Notes: generated by a model from the sequence alone, not told the origin. A DNA stretch of 64,000 nucleotides from Glandiceps talaboti (GCF_964340395.1 NC_135569.1:9981540-10045539); one strand, 5' to 3'; positions 11,740 to 23,302 are shown, numbered from the stretch's first letter. Numbers and translations: made by a program.

Positions 11740-12300
11740 TAAGCACTGATTAACCACCTAAATTCATGCATACATGCATTCCATGATGTATGCCACGATG
11801 CATTTCTGTTCTAACCCCAAGGAATTACATACTACTAGCAAGTCATATTTGACAGGTAGTATTCTGTTCCAACTCAAGGCAATTAACATTTCATCTAAAC
11901 CATCCAAATACAACAAAGTTACACTTGCAAATCAAACCACATAATACAATATACATGCATGCTACGATGCATTTCTGTTTTAACCCCCCCCCCCCCCAAG
12001 GAATTACATACTACTGCTTGCAAGTCATATTTGACAGGTAATATTGTGTTCCAACTCAAGGTAATTAACATATCATCTAAACCATCCAAATACAACCAAG
12101 TCTAAGCTTGTAAATCAAACCACATAATACAATATACATGTATTCCATGATGAATTTCTGTTTTACCCCAAGAAATTACCAAGATACATTGACAAAAAAT
12201 TGTGTCCTGATTCAAGGGCCCTTAGGCACCATCTCATTAAACCATCTAAATACAACAAATTGTTAAGCCAAAGAAAAAGAATTGTTTCTGGTCAACACGC
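11740..12300. repeat. Degenerate tandem array, unit about 170-185 bp
   Basis: Three units are visible. The word CATTTCTGTT recurs at 11801 and 11970 and in changed form at 12153. It is followed each time by an ACCCC tract, GGAATTACATACTACT (changed in the third unit), a CAACTCAAGG block and CATCTAAACCATCC. A C-run at 11985-11998 interrupts the middle unit. Confidence 0.75.
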
Positions 12301-13212
12301 ATCACTTAAATACCCTCATGACAGTCTTTTTGTGTGTGTTTGTCCCACCACCACCCCATGCAGTGTGCAGATCCAGGGGAAAACAAAAAAATAATCTCCC
12401 TACATGTACATCAGTGGAGACAACTACATAGCCAATCATGACCAAGCAAATGATATCTGCCACACATACACACTTGCTTTAAAGTACTAACTAAAAAGAA
12501 CAGTAACTACCATATATAGTAGATAGAATGACAGGTTTGTTGAGAATAACAAAAACAAAAACAAAACAAAAATCGCATTTTCGTACAAAATGTCCTGACC
12601 AGTAACAATTCTTTCTTTTTTGAGGGCATTACTAAGGTTAGATTCAAACTTTGCACATAATACAAACTCCAGTGTAATTAAAAAGAAAGGCCCTGCATAC
12701 AAATCAATAATATATATGCATATGTACAGCCACCATGAGGATTTACCAGACATCAGTACCAATTTAAATTCAAGCTTTCATGAATAACTGAACATCTCAG
12801 AACATACATGCAAATTTACATTGTGTATGCATCAAGTGATTCCATCTAAAACCAAGTGCATACAGGGAATAGTACACTATACCTCGAAAAACAAATTCCA
12901 TAATCCTTATACATGTATCATGTTTCAAAGTCCTCCATTTTTAAAACTCTCTATATTGCAAAGTATAACTAACGGTTCTAGTTTTGTATAAAAATTTACA
13001 AGCTACCGGTATATCACATGTATTGAAAGTCATGTAAATGTTTTTTTTATAAACAAGTCTACATGTATGTTTGATAATTTCTGATAATGAGTTGTCTCCA
13101 TTTCATCTGTCATTTACAATATTTGTTTATATTCGTTCAGTGTGTCTTTCATACACATTATTATCTGAGTTTTCATTTTTATCCATTTTTAGCACTGTAC
13201 AGCATCTCTAAA
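12301..13212. other. Non-coding stretch
   Basis: No coding signal. The 91-codon minus frame at 12487-12762 is AT-rich and unbiased and has no recognised motif. Confidence 0.5.
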
Positions 13213-14829
13213 CCCTTTCACCACCGATTCCCTCAATTGAGGGAACGCGCTAGGGCGCCCACCGATTCCCTCAATTGAGGGAACGCCAGAGTTCATTCAC
13301 CTACCTCGCCGTTATGCCGTTAAACGGCAGCTATTGCTGCAAAAATTGCTGCCATAACTAGTTCCACACATGCGTATTAGCCTTGTTTATCTACACTGCC
13401 ATTTTGAAAGCATGACAGTGAACGATATCAGGAGTACGATCCAAATGACGAGCGATCGTAATTTTATGTGCGTTTTTCGCTCACAAAATCGAATTTCAAC
13501 ATGGCGGAAGTAATTAACGGCTCTCATAACATGGTGTACGATATAAATTATGTCACTATCTTTGGATATTTCGACAGAATTTGACTCGAAATACATCGTT
13601 GAATACAAGTATTTAGCTATGGGAACACATTGTACTTGTATGTAAGCATCAAATTCCCGCTAAGGCCGTGTGAGCTGCCGACGGCAGTTTATGGTTGAAT
13701 TTTTGAATGTCGTTCAAATTTACGCAATCTTGTGACCGTGCCGACGCCCATGCTAACGTTCTGGGGGTAATTTTTGGCAATATCATGGATTATTTTGGTT
13801 TTATTTCTTTTTGTTACGGCTCAATAATGACTTGTATTTGTATTAGCTCACTGTGTAGAGGTCAGTGGAGGGAAACTTACGCTTGATGTTGGCGATTTTC
13901 CGATCGGATTTTTTACGTGCGTTTTTCAATGTAAAATTCAAATTTCAACATCGGCGAAGCAAAATCTGTCTCCCCTAACATCGTTTGCAATGTAAATAAA
14001 GGTGCTGTTCGTAGAAATGTCCACTCAATTTTACTATGAATACGATGTTTTATACAAGGAGATGGCTGAGTGAACTCGATGCAGTATATGGAAGGATCAG
14101 ATTATCGCAACGTAACTTCAAAGTCCCGACTGCATATTTGCTTTTGTGGGTAAGCATGTCGGCAAAAAGCGTCACGTTGGCGTCCCGATTTGGACTCGTA
14201 TACTACCAACTTGTGGGCATTTTTTACTGATTTTGAGGATAAATTTGGTGATAATTTTTTGTTGTTCTGTCAAAAAATGATATATAATTACACAAACTGA
14301 TTTTTCTGAAGGTATTGGGGCGACGACTTCAGATATTTTTTACCCTTCATTGCCGGTGCGGGGGCCGACTATTGCGTCGTAATCGGATTATTAGGCCGTT
14401 AATTATTTTCGTTCAAATTTAATACGACTGAAAATAACATTTTCTGACAAATTTTCGCCGATTTTGACCATTTAGTCAGTATACAGAAGTTTTGTAAGAA
14501 CATGAATGTTGGTATTTTGAATTTTGTTTGTAATATAAATATTTTGTTTATTTGTGATATGTCAATAAATAAACAACCAGTGTTTGTTTTATTAATATTT
14601 TGTTACTTTAATCCATATTTCGGTTGTGTGTGTGATATTTGAATGCATGTATTTGCAACTATGATGTAGAAAATTTATTTTCCATTCAAATGATACCTTA
14701 TTTTTCAAAAATAAGCAACTCTAAGTATTTTTATATCAGTTTGATTACACCACACTCACTCTCACATTATGTCAGTGAGGGGGCTGGTGGAGAACACACA
14801 ATCCCATGAGGCAAGTGGTGGTGAAAGGG
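13213..14829. mobile_element. piggyBac-like non-autonomous DNA transposon
   Basis: The element begins CCCTTTCACCACC and ends GGTGGTGAAAGGG, a perfect 13-bp terminal inverted repeat 1,617 bp apart. CCC(T)-type ends are typical of the piggyBac superfamily, which targets TTAA. The flanks here are TAAA and CTAA, each one base from TTAA. A 26-bp block containing the palindrome CCCTCAATTGAGGG occurs twice at the left end (13,223 and 13,261). The interior is clearly richer in CpG than the surrounding DNA. It holds no full transposase frame but carries an imperfect internal duplication (about 13,450-13,625 and 13,900-14,075). Superfamily assignment rests on termini only. Confidence 0.65.
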
Positions 14830-14929
14830 CTAAGCAATCTTAATTTGATGGCGCTTCATAATCATTTTTATTATATTATTGTTATTAATATTATTATCAC
14901 ACTATCCCATCTTATCCTAGAAATATTGA

Positions 14930-15880
14930 TCTTGCTTGCAAATCATTTTCATTTTAATAATTAAATGTTTACTTGTAAGGAACAGTCTAGCTTTGAAATG
15001 TAACATTAGATTATCATATTTCCTCAACTGTCTACAATGTACTTGCATAGAATTGTCATGTTTTGACTTTAAAATATTCATGTATTTATATGTATATACA
15101 TATCATCCTCAATAACAAAGTATATTATTCTTTGCAAATCACATGAGGCCAAAAAGCATTTCATTTAAACTGTCTACATCTACTTGCTTGCTTGGAATTG
15201 TAGAGCTTTCAAATGTATAAACATCAATTATCATATCATCTGAACTGTCTACATGTACTAGCAAGGAATACTTCGGCTTTGAAATGAAAATGTGTATACA
15301 TATAAATTACTACATTATGTACACAGTATGTAAAGATCACCAGTATGTCTGCTAATGAGAGCTAAATTTTGTTGTTGTCAGTCAAAATGAGAAGAATTGG
15401 GATTTGTTGTATGTCACCACATAGTAAGAGATAGGTGAACCCCAAATTTTGGTGCATCACTAGAAATTGTGTGTCAAATTAGCTAATAGAGGGCACAGTG
15501 AAGATCACCCTTTGCCATCTACATGTATGCCTCAAAACAACAAGGTATGATCATCCTTGCAAATCACAGGAGGCCAGGCAACATTTCATTTCATCCTGAC
15601 TGTCTACTTGTTATGTGTGAATGGCCTAAATGTATGTACACTACACGCATCAAATTAAACTATATGCCATCAAATTCATCCAATAAACCACGACCTAGGT
15701 TGGTTATCCAAGGCAACATTTCATCTAGACTGTCTGCTTAAGAATGGTCTAAATTTATGCTATGCTATAGTAGATGTATATATTATACTATGTTGTATAT
15801 ATGCTATTAAATTCATCCAACAAACCATGACCTAGGTTTGTTATCAAGACAACATTTCATCTAGACTGTCAAATTAGAAA
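14930..15880. repeat. Degenerate tandem array containing a hAT MITE
   Basis: Blocks such as TGCAAATCACA(T/G)GAGGCCA, AACATTTCATCTAGACTGTC and CTGTCTACATGTACTAGCAA recur with substitutions and indels. Near 15,660-15,870 two closely similar copies carry CCA(C/T)GACCTAGGTT. One MITE (15,341-15,500) has inserted into the array. Confidence 0.6.
15341..15500 (+). mobile_element. hAT-type MITE, copy 1, with 8-bp target-site duplication
   Basis: A 160-bp element starting CAGTATGTCTGCTAA and ending TAGAGGGCACAGTG, imperfect inverted termini of the CAGTG...CTCTAA type. It is flanked on both sides by the identical 8 bases AAGATCAC (15,333-15,340 and 15,501-15,508), the hallmark duplication length of hAT transposases. 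The interior is collinear with copy 2 at 52,606-52,777: GTTGTTGT, GTCAAAATGAGAA, AGTAAGAGATAGG and CACTAGAAATTGTGTG in the same order. Non-coding, so mobilised in trans. Confidence 0.85.
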
Positions 15881-15889
15881 GAAAGGTCA

Positions 15890-17865
15890 TGTTGCAATCA
15901 AACAATATATAAATATAATTTACAAGTGTGTGCCTGTGTGTGTGTAGGTTTGCATGAGTGCACGCATGCACATGCATACACACACACACGCATATTGAGA
16001 AACTGCACACACCCTCCCTCCCTCAATATCAACTTAATTTTAGGTGAATACCAATTTAAAAGAAACTGTGAAGGAAGGGAAAGTACATATACATGTGAAC
16101 CATTGGAGTATTAACTACAGTAATAGTTATAATCCAAGTTCAAAATATTTCATACACACATTAATTTTTTTACACATGTTCACTGCACTGACCGAAAAAA
16201 GGTTGAAAATGAGTATGAAAGGACTGCTTCTCTTTTTGTGTGTAATTTGTAAATACTAACACAAATGAAACCTGGATAGTCTCAAATAAAACAGCGCAAA
16301 GGGTTTCCAGAAATTCTGACTAGCTTTCAGCCTGTTGATCCTCTTTCTCCCAACTTGTAATTATAAATGTACTTTTTTACTAATAATACACCCTTGGGTG
16401 AAAGAGGATAGACCTGTTGGCAGTTCCATGATGCATTGCTCATCTCTCCATACAATGCCATGTATTGTGTATGCGCTGAGGGGTTTGCACGTGCTACTGA
16501 GGGGGATGGTTGTCACCTGACCATACCCTGGGTTCACCTGTAAAATCACTGTCTGTCATTGACGGTATTTAGTCTTTGTTCTATAAAATCACTCATAATC
16601 AAAGAGGTTAACATGTGCGACATAATCTCACGCAATGCATCTTGGATCCGAAAAATTGACTATTGCATATAACAGACCCTCCTCAACAGGTCAGTATTTA
16701 TAAAACAGAAAAGTTATATGTACTTTCATTCATATGTAAGAGCATTTCCCCCGGGATGAATTTCTCTTTATCTGCATTCCTTAATTACATCATTGAATTT
16801 TGTGGATGAGCAATTTGCAATTGATAGGTTAACGAGCATGTCAGATATTGTAATCAAAATGATTCATTCTGTTCATTTCAATCGAAGGTCATCACAATGT
16901 ACATATATTTGATCTTACAATATAAATGTATTGTAGGCAAGTCATTCACACCATTGCGTTTGATAATTCTTTTTTTTTTTAAATCCGAGAATATTTAGTG
17001 AAATTATAAAAATGGAAACAAACATATAGTCAAATCAATTTCACAAAATATTGTGAATTTGTGTATGCAATCCATAAAAAATAAAGTGGAAAATTGATTG
17101 TTATCTGTCTGGGTTAAAAAAATGGATTAAAATATCGAAGAAAAACAATGGCATAATCTAATAAAACCTTTTAATAAATTTTCTTAATTGAATTATGGAT
17201 TGTTTTTCAATCAATGTTTTGGCTAAGCTTTCAGATTTCCAGTCTAAAAATAATAGACTAATCTGATAAAATTACTTGTTGCTGTACATTGACGTATTAT
17301 AAATGTGAGTGGTAACCGATGTCAAATATCAGTAAAATTTGGGTACCTTTAAAGCAGAATACACCTTAAGAACAAAGCTCTGAAAATCTCTCCAAACCTA
17401 TGTCCATATGATATGAAAGCTTCCTTCTAGTTTTTTTAAACAAATAAAAGAAAATTTGGGGTTCACCGTCTCATTTACAAGGAAATTGACAGTCAGTCAT
17501 TTTCCCATAGCATATTGGATTCTAAAATGGCTTGATTTTGATAAAACTCTGAGCTCTATTTCAAAACTGTATACTGTGACCAGATTATTTTTCTTGACTG
17601 TAACTAAAAAGTACCAGCAAAAGTTTAAACAGTTTATTTCTGAGATGCATTTCATGTTAATTCTACTATAATAATAACAAATGTAATAGTAAATACATTG
17701 TAGTATACTGGGCCAGTAAGGTTACAATAATTTTTAAGTATAACATATTGATAGTAACTGAATTTAAAAGAGAGAAAAATAACTGCTTCTCACCTATCTT
17801 CCAAATAATTATTTTGTAAAATCAAATACAACACCACATGTATGTCAGTGCTATGAATGATTAAA
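15890..17865. other. Non-coding stretch
   Basis: Short (TG)n/(CA)n runs at about 15,928-15,992. Longest frames (60-71 codons) are unbiased. Nothing else was supported. Confidence 0.5.
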
Positions 17866-18073
17866 TTTAATAATATAATGAATCATACCGACACAGAAAT
17901 AAACACTTGCTCCTCTTGTTTCCTCAAAACTAATAACTTTCTAATAAAATATTGCAATAAGTTAATTGTATGACCTATTAGAGTTGGTAATCAAATCAAT
18001 ATAGAAATCGCGGGGAATAAAAAATATTACATGTTCATTTCTCTTGAAAACTAATAATAATAAAAATTGCAGT

Positions 18074-18247
18074 AAGTTAAGAAGTAATGATTGACTCATC
18101 TATGTAAGCAATAAACCTTCCCTGGGGATGGTATACCAAGAGGTTTTGACCAGTGAACGCAAGTTAAGAAGTAATGATTGACTCATCTATGTAAGCAATA
18201 AACCTTCCCTGGGGATGGTATACCAAGAGGTTTTGACCAGTGAACGA
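18074..18247 (+). repeat. Perfect 87-bp direct duplication of a MITE arm and its flank
   Basis: 18,074-18,160 and 18,161-18,247 are the same 87 bases, covering about 34 bp of host flank and the whole left arm of the adjacent palindromic MITE. The near identity shows that the duplication is recent. Confidence 0.9.
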
Positions 18248-18345
18248 AATATATGCACGAGCGATAGTGAGTTCATATATTGAGTTAATTGGTCAAAACT
18301 GAGTCGTATATCATCCCCAGGAGGTGGGTTTATTACTATTATTGC
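18195..18345. mobile_element. Palindromic MITE
   Basis: The left arm GCAATAAACC...CTGGGGATGGTATAC...GTTTTGACC is answered by the reverse complement of the right arm: GCAATAATAGTAATAAACC...CTGGGGATGATATAC...GTTTTGACC. The centre is also partly self-complementary (ATATATGCACG...TTCATATAT). No coding capacity, and the superfamily is not assigned. Confidence 0.75.
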
Positions 18346-18602
18346 CTCTCACTTCAGAACACTGAAAACATTTTGTCAAAAAAAAAATATTACAATAACT
18401 AAATTGAACCAATTAGCTGATAATCATGTGAATTTAAAAGAGAGATTTAACAAACAATTGACTCAACTTTCGTTAGAAACAATAATTCTGTTAGAATTTA
18501 TTGCAATAAGTTTATGATCTGACCAATTAGCTCTGCTAATCAGTTGAAATCAGAGGTATGAAGGAACACAACCATCACTAAACTCACACCTCTCTTGAAA
18601 AC

Positions 18603-18655
18603 TACAAATATAACTATATGTCCAAATATAACTATATGTCCAAATATAACTATAT
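18603..18655 (+). repeat. Three 20-bp tandem repeats upstream of the SINE
   Basis: AAATATAACTATATGTCC is repeated three times; the last unit runs into the SINE head. Confidence 0.85.
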
Positions 18656-18998
18656 GTGGGTCATGATGGGTGAATGGTTAGCGTGACCGGCTTGGAATCT
18701 TGCAGGTTCGAGCCCTGTCGCTGCCTGCTGTTTGTTTCTGAGTGGCTAAAGTCCTTGGGCAAGATTTGAACCACGACTGTGCTTCAGTCAATCCAGCTGT
18801 ATAATTTGTGACCTGGTAGGATGTAGGTTGCAATGTGAAGGCTTTAATCCTATGTGCTGAAATGGCTGCAATGGATTGTATGCTCCCCGGGGAGTTGTGG
18901 TTGTGCCGTTCTGATCCGAGCCAGGGGTAATAATTGTAAAGCGCTTTGAGCATGGTGTGGGAAAGCGCTATATAAGAACCCAACATTATTATTAATAG
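18656..18998 (+). mobile_element. tRNA-derived SINE with conserved central domain, full-length copy
   Basis: The head resembles a tRNA: an A-box-like TGGGTGAATGGTTA near 18,668 and a B-box GGTTCGAGCCC at 18,705-18,715, which would be an internal RNA polymerase III promoter. The middle block (CAAGATTTGAACCACGACTG ... CCAGCTGTATAA ... GACCTGGTAGGAT) resembles central domains shared by SINEs across animals (Deu/Nin-DC type, from memory). The tail, TAAAGCGCTTTGAGCA ... AAAGCGCTATATAAGAA then ATT repeats, is a hairpin tail of the kind copied by an L2/CR1-type LINE. A second, truncated copy lies at 26,888-27,133. Confidence 0.8.
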
Positions 18999-19310
18999 TT
19001 ATTCATCTAATGATTGGTACACAAATAAATGTAATTAAGCAAATGGGAAGAGGCAAATTTTTAGCCTTGAAGTCACTAGAAAATTAACATTTTTGACAAA
19101 TAAAATATTGCAATTAGTTTTGATATTCCAATGATTTAAGAGTCTCAAGTCACTAGAAAATTAATGATAACTGACTGCATAATATAAAATATTGCAATAA
19201 GTATTGATCAAATAAAATATTGCAATAAGTTTTGATTAAAAAAAATATAACATGTTTTCAAATTGATTAAATAAAATATTGTAATAAGTTTTGATTTTAT
19301 ACTGAAATCA

Positions 19311-20584
19311 ATGTAAGAAAAGATGATAACATGCATTTGATGCTCTATGTAATGAGTAATTTTCACCGAGATATATACATCGATCTGTGTAGTTTAGTTA
19401 TATTCATAGATGACATTTTAGTGACAGCACTGTTAGAATTAATCATGGAAGAAAATTAATGAAATGGTTTGATTTATTACTTGTTGTAAATATAGTATTT
19501 CTAATTTGCATACCTAATAATGAACGGAGAGAATAGAGACAGCCAGACAAACAGATAGATAGAGACAGAGGAAGAGAGACAGAGACAGAGAGAGGAAGCC
19601 TTTATGTGTGTATAATGTTTGAATTCTAGACATTTATGACATACATGTACATACGCAATGTAAAATGTACTCTTTGTCCGTTTGAAATACAAATAGAAGT
19701 TGACAGGTTTTACCACAGACACACACAAACCATGTCATTTCTCTCACTCTCTGTTCATGTTTCAGGAAACACAAAGATTGTATGTTTGAAGTGATTACTG
19801 ACACTGCTTGTACTTGAGAACTTAGTTGCAATTATTATTTTATCCATATCATTGTTTTTATGATGTACAGTAAATATACCTACGATATCAAAATATATAA
19901 TACTAGTATGCTCAAATAAAATGAACATTGTAGTATTATGTAGTTTTCATGTGAAGAGTACTCTCATGTTCCAACTGTTAAAATTTATTTCTGTTAACAT
20001 TATAACCATGATTTTTTTTAAATAAAAAATAAACACATAAACTAGCCACTGTACTATGAATATTTCAATGTTTAATACATTTTCTGAATCCAGCACCTAT
20101 TGTCATGGAAAGTGGAGCTCAGTCTCATTGAACTATTTGAGTTAGAAGTGTATATGATTCACAATGATATTACTTACGGACAGAATCTCTGATTCACAAT
20201 GCACATTTCATTATATATACATGTATACAACAATAAAACACATATCAAATCACTACATTACTTACGGACAGAATCTCAGTGTAAAGTTCGTATAGGGTAC
20301 AGGATACAGTCTAGTGAAATTTGACAATACAACTGAGAGTAAAAAAATACACATTGGTGTACATGTAATGCATCATCTAAACTACAAAACGTAGTACCTG
20401 TCACTTGACCACAATATTCATTAGCTTTGTACTAAGGTCAAATGAACCTGAAGGTTTTAACACATAAGGAGATTAACTTAATAAAGAACCACTGCAATTT
20501 TGATTAGTTCTGGTCCTGATTAGAATGACTAATTCCCAAAACCTATCAATCTACCTATTATTCCTTTTTTGAATTGGAAGAGAA
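19311..20584. other. Non-coding stretch
   Basis: GA-rich low-complexity sequence at about 19,530-19,600. The 20-bp word TTACTTACGGACAGAATCTC occurs at about 20,171 and 20,260. No supported gene. Confidence 0.5.
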
Positions 20585-20872
20585 CGGTGATTGATATTAA
20601 GAGGGACTGACAGGGACATTCATATCGGGGTCTTAGAGATGAAATTCTTGGATTGTCGCAAAAAGGACACTGCAAAAGTATTTGCCAAGTGTTTTCATTA
20701 TATCAAGAATGAAAGTTAGTAGAGGTTTGGCGACGATCAGATACTGTCCTAGTTCTAACCATAAATGATGTCAACTGGCGATCCGCCAGCGTTACTCCCA
20801 TAACCTGGAAGGCAGCTTCCAGGAAACCAAAGTTTTGAGGTTCTGGGGAAAGTATGGTTGCAAAGCTGAATT
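20585..20872 (+). pseudogene. Decayed 18S (SSU) rRNA fragment
   Basis: The sequence follows the central part of eukaryotic 18S rRNA in order. Landmarks are ATTAAGAGGGACTGAC, GTGAAATTCTTGGAT with G changed to A (20,638), the GCAAAAGTATTTGCCAAG region, GACGATCAGATACTGTCCTA, GTCAACTGGCGATCCGCC, GTTACTCCCATAACC, CAGCTTCCAGGAAACCAAAG and GTATGGTTGCAAAGCTGAA. About 285 bp match, and homology stops abruptly at both ends. Most differences from the conserved sequence are C-to-T or G-to-A transitions, as expected for methylated CpG decay in a non-functional copy. No 5.8S or 28S sequence is adjacent, so it is an isolated inserted fragment rather than an rDNA unit. A full alignment is needed to place the exact edges. 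Confidence 0.9.
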
Positions 20873-21290
20873 AAACCTCTCCCACGTCATACCTTGAATC
20901 ATGATATACATGCATGATGAAAAATGTCTAAAGGCCAGTTTGGATTAACATTTAGGAGGGAACCATGGTTGTCTACTATAGTAGCGTTTACATTGGTCCA
21001 TTCTACATATATGTAATCCATACCGGTATGACTCTATTGATAACAATAATGCAAGATCCTGAGATTGAATCATGGGAAGGTAAATTATTGTATTTAAGTT
21101 TCTATTTAAATTTCTTCATGTGTGATGTTTTTTCCATCTGATTTTAAAAAAGGAGAAGAAAAGCATGCTAATTTTTAAGATCAAAATAGACAAGGTCACT
21201 CCAAAACCTCACATTAGAAATACGCAATGCATCTTGTCAATTACAATACTAGAAACTAGTCTAAGAGTAATAACAAATATACTACAAAAA
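20873..21290. other. Non-coding stretch
   Basis: ATACCGGTAT is present near 21,024. No frame or repeat was supported. Confidence 0.45.
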
Positions 21291-21299
21291 AAGAAATAA

Positions 21300-22430
21300 T
21301 GTCTCTGCCAACCATGCCTAATGAAGTATATAGCGTAACATATGATATATTTTGTGGATTACAAAAATTGGAAAGGTATTATACTTATTACTCGAATAAA
21401 TATTGTTACTATTAACCAAGCCTAATGAAACAGAATGCCTAGCATGTTATATACCGGTATCTTAATAATCTTAGAAAGATAGTAAATTACAAAAATAAGA
21501 TAAAAGTATATAGAAATCTAATATCAAAATAAATATTGTCACTTTGAATCAAACTTTATGAAACAGACAGCCAAACGTGATAAAATAGCTAAATGATCTT
21601 GTAAATTACAAAAATGGGAAAAAACGTATATATTCACATGTAATATCAAAAAAAATATTGTCACTTTGAACAAAACTCGATGAAACAGACAGCCAAAAAT
21701 GTTAAAATAGGTAAATGATCTGTGAATTACAAAAATTTGAGAAAAGCATATTCAAATGTAATTTCAAAATAATTACTGTGACTTTGAACTCGAAGCAAAT
21801 CCAATAAACAAACCGCTGAACATGCGATAGTGTGAATGACAAAGATAAAAGAATGTGTATTCAAAATGTAATGTTGAACCAAGCCTAAAACAAATCTCAC
21901 AGCCTTAACTAGTGTATATACCTTGTACATACACGTATATCTCATTGTGAATTTAAAAGTTAAAAAAAAAAATATAATACTTATTGGAATACATTATAGC
22001 ATTGCTTTTAACCATTCCTTTCAATATACAAGAAAAAGATTTATGTATCTAAGTAATCTTGTGGATTAGAAAAATAGGAGAAAAGTATATTATTCAAGTG
22101 TGTTATCGAAATAAATATTGTCAGTGTCATGGCACCATATAGCTAGCCTACTAAAATACACAACTTTACATGTTGTATATTTTGCAATTTTAAAAACATT
22201 GAGAATGTATTATAATCAAACTTATTATTGAAATAATTACTGTCGCTCTGACCCAGCCTCATAAAACACAGCCTAACATGTAATAAACATTTTGAATTAT
22301 AAAAATTGGATAAAAAAATAATAACACTTATGATTGAAATGAATGTCAGTTTGAACATCGCCGAGGCTAATAAAACTTGTATGTTATACATCTTGTAAAT
22401 CACACAGGGCCATAAAATACTGAGAGGACT
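21300..22430. repeat. Degenerate tandem array, unit about 100-130 bp
   Basis: About nine or ten diverged units follow one another. Recurring blocks are GTAAATTACAAAAAT(G)GGA, AATAAATATTGTCACTTTGA and (A/C)CAAGCCTAATGAAACA, at about 21,311, 21,415, 21,547, 21,669, 21,791, 22,141, 22,252 and 22,352. ORFs within are not conserved between units. Confidence 0.75.
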
Positions 22431-23302
22431 CTCTATGGAGTAAGCCTGCACAGATAACTGATGACACGGTCAAGAAAATAACACAGCCGTCCTCAATACA
22501 TTGGAACTTTGAATGTCACAAGTATAGTACAGTGACATGCAACACTGCATCTAGAGGAAAATTTACTGACAGGGATGTACGTGAAGAAATTCTGTAATAT
22601 TGTCACACAGCAAGTCAACATAGACTTAAGTAGGTAAAATACAATAACGTGACGATTGCAGCGTTCATTTTTTTTTTAAGATTCATGATTCTGAGTGCTT
22701 TTAACACCTGTGTACGTGAACAGCATAGACCAGATAGTGGTCTGATCAATCTCAATGCCACCTTATATATTTACTCCTAGTATTGAGTCTGTTTGTAGTG
22801 GAAACTCTGTATGTCATGAATAATTTTGAATAAATGTCACATGATTCACAATTCTGTCAAAGTCTAAATAGAGACATACTTTATAACAAGACATGAGGTC
22901 ACATGATTTGTACAGCAAAATATATATATAATCTATGTATGTTTGGAGTACGGAGGAAATATTCAGATAGAGTACGTCAGATATACTTAAACACACTCAA
23001 AACAACAATCTTTCAATATCCTTGTGTTACTCTCATCATTTCTTACCTGCACAAAAATAAACACTTACAATGAAAAAATCTCCAAATATTCAAAAACTTT
23101 TAACTGTTGGATAAAGCTCTTTCCTTTTTAGCCAAATCTGATGCATAAATTGTAAACAATATTTATGAAAATGGTAAATGTATGCCGAAATTTGGCGGGA
23201 ATAATGCAACATGAAATAGTAGGAGATTGGAATTTGGTGAGAATTTTGGAGTTCAATAACACGAAGTGTATACTAGAATGATAGTATAATGTTGGTACTT
23301 AC
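22431..23302. other. Non-coding stretch, intron 3' of the Kv-beta exon
   Basis: No frame above 60 codons. The first bases beyond the exon carry the donor (GTAAGT on the minus strand). Confidence 0.5.

Larger units (their letters stand above)
17870..19310. repeat. Degenerate tandem array with two nested transposon insertions
   Basis: The word AATATTGCAATAAGTT recurs near 17,950, 19,190, 19,215 and 19,275 and in weaker forms near 18,065, 18,395 and 18,505. It is often accompanied by CTCTTGAAAACTA. The units are heavily diverged. A palindromic MITE and a SINE lie inside and are clearly younger. Confidence 0.6.

Noticed and set aside
18656-18730. Functional tRNA gene
   Set aside because: The A- and B-box-like words are present, but the sequence does not close into a cloverleaf and continues into the SINE body.
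18678-18986. 102-codon minus-strand frame
   Set aside because: It is the antisense of the SINE, not a gene.
20585-20872. Functional rRNA gene
   Set aside because: Only about 285 bp, with substitutions at universally conserved positions and no rDNA context.
22143-22451. 102-codon minus-strand frame
   Set aside because: Lies in the degenerate tandem array, AT-rich and not conserved between units.
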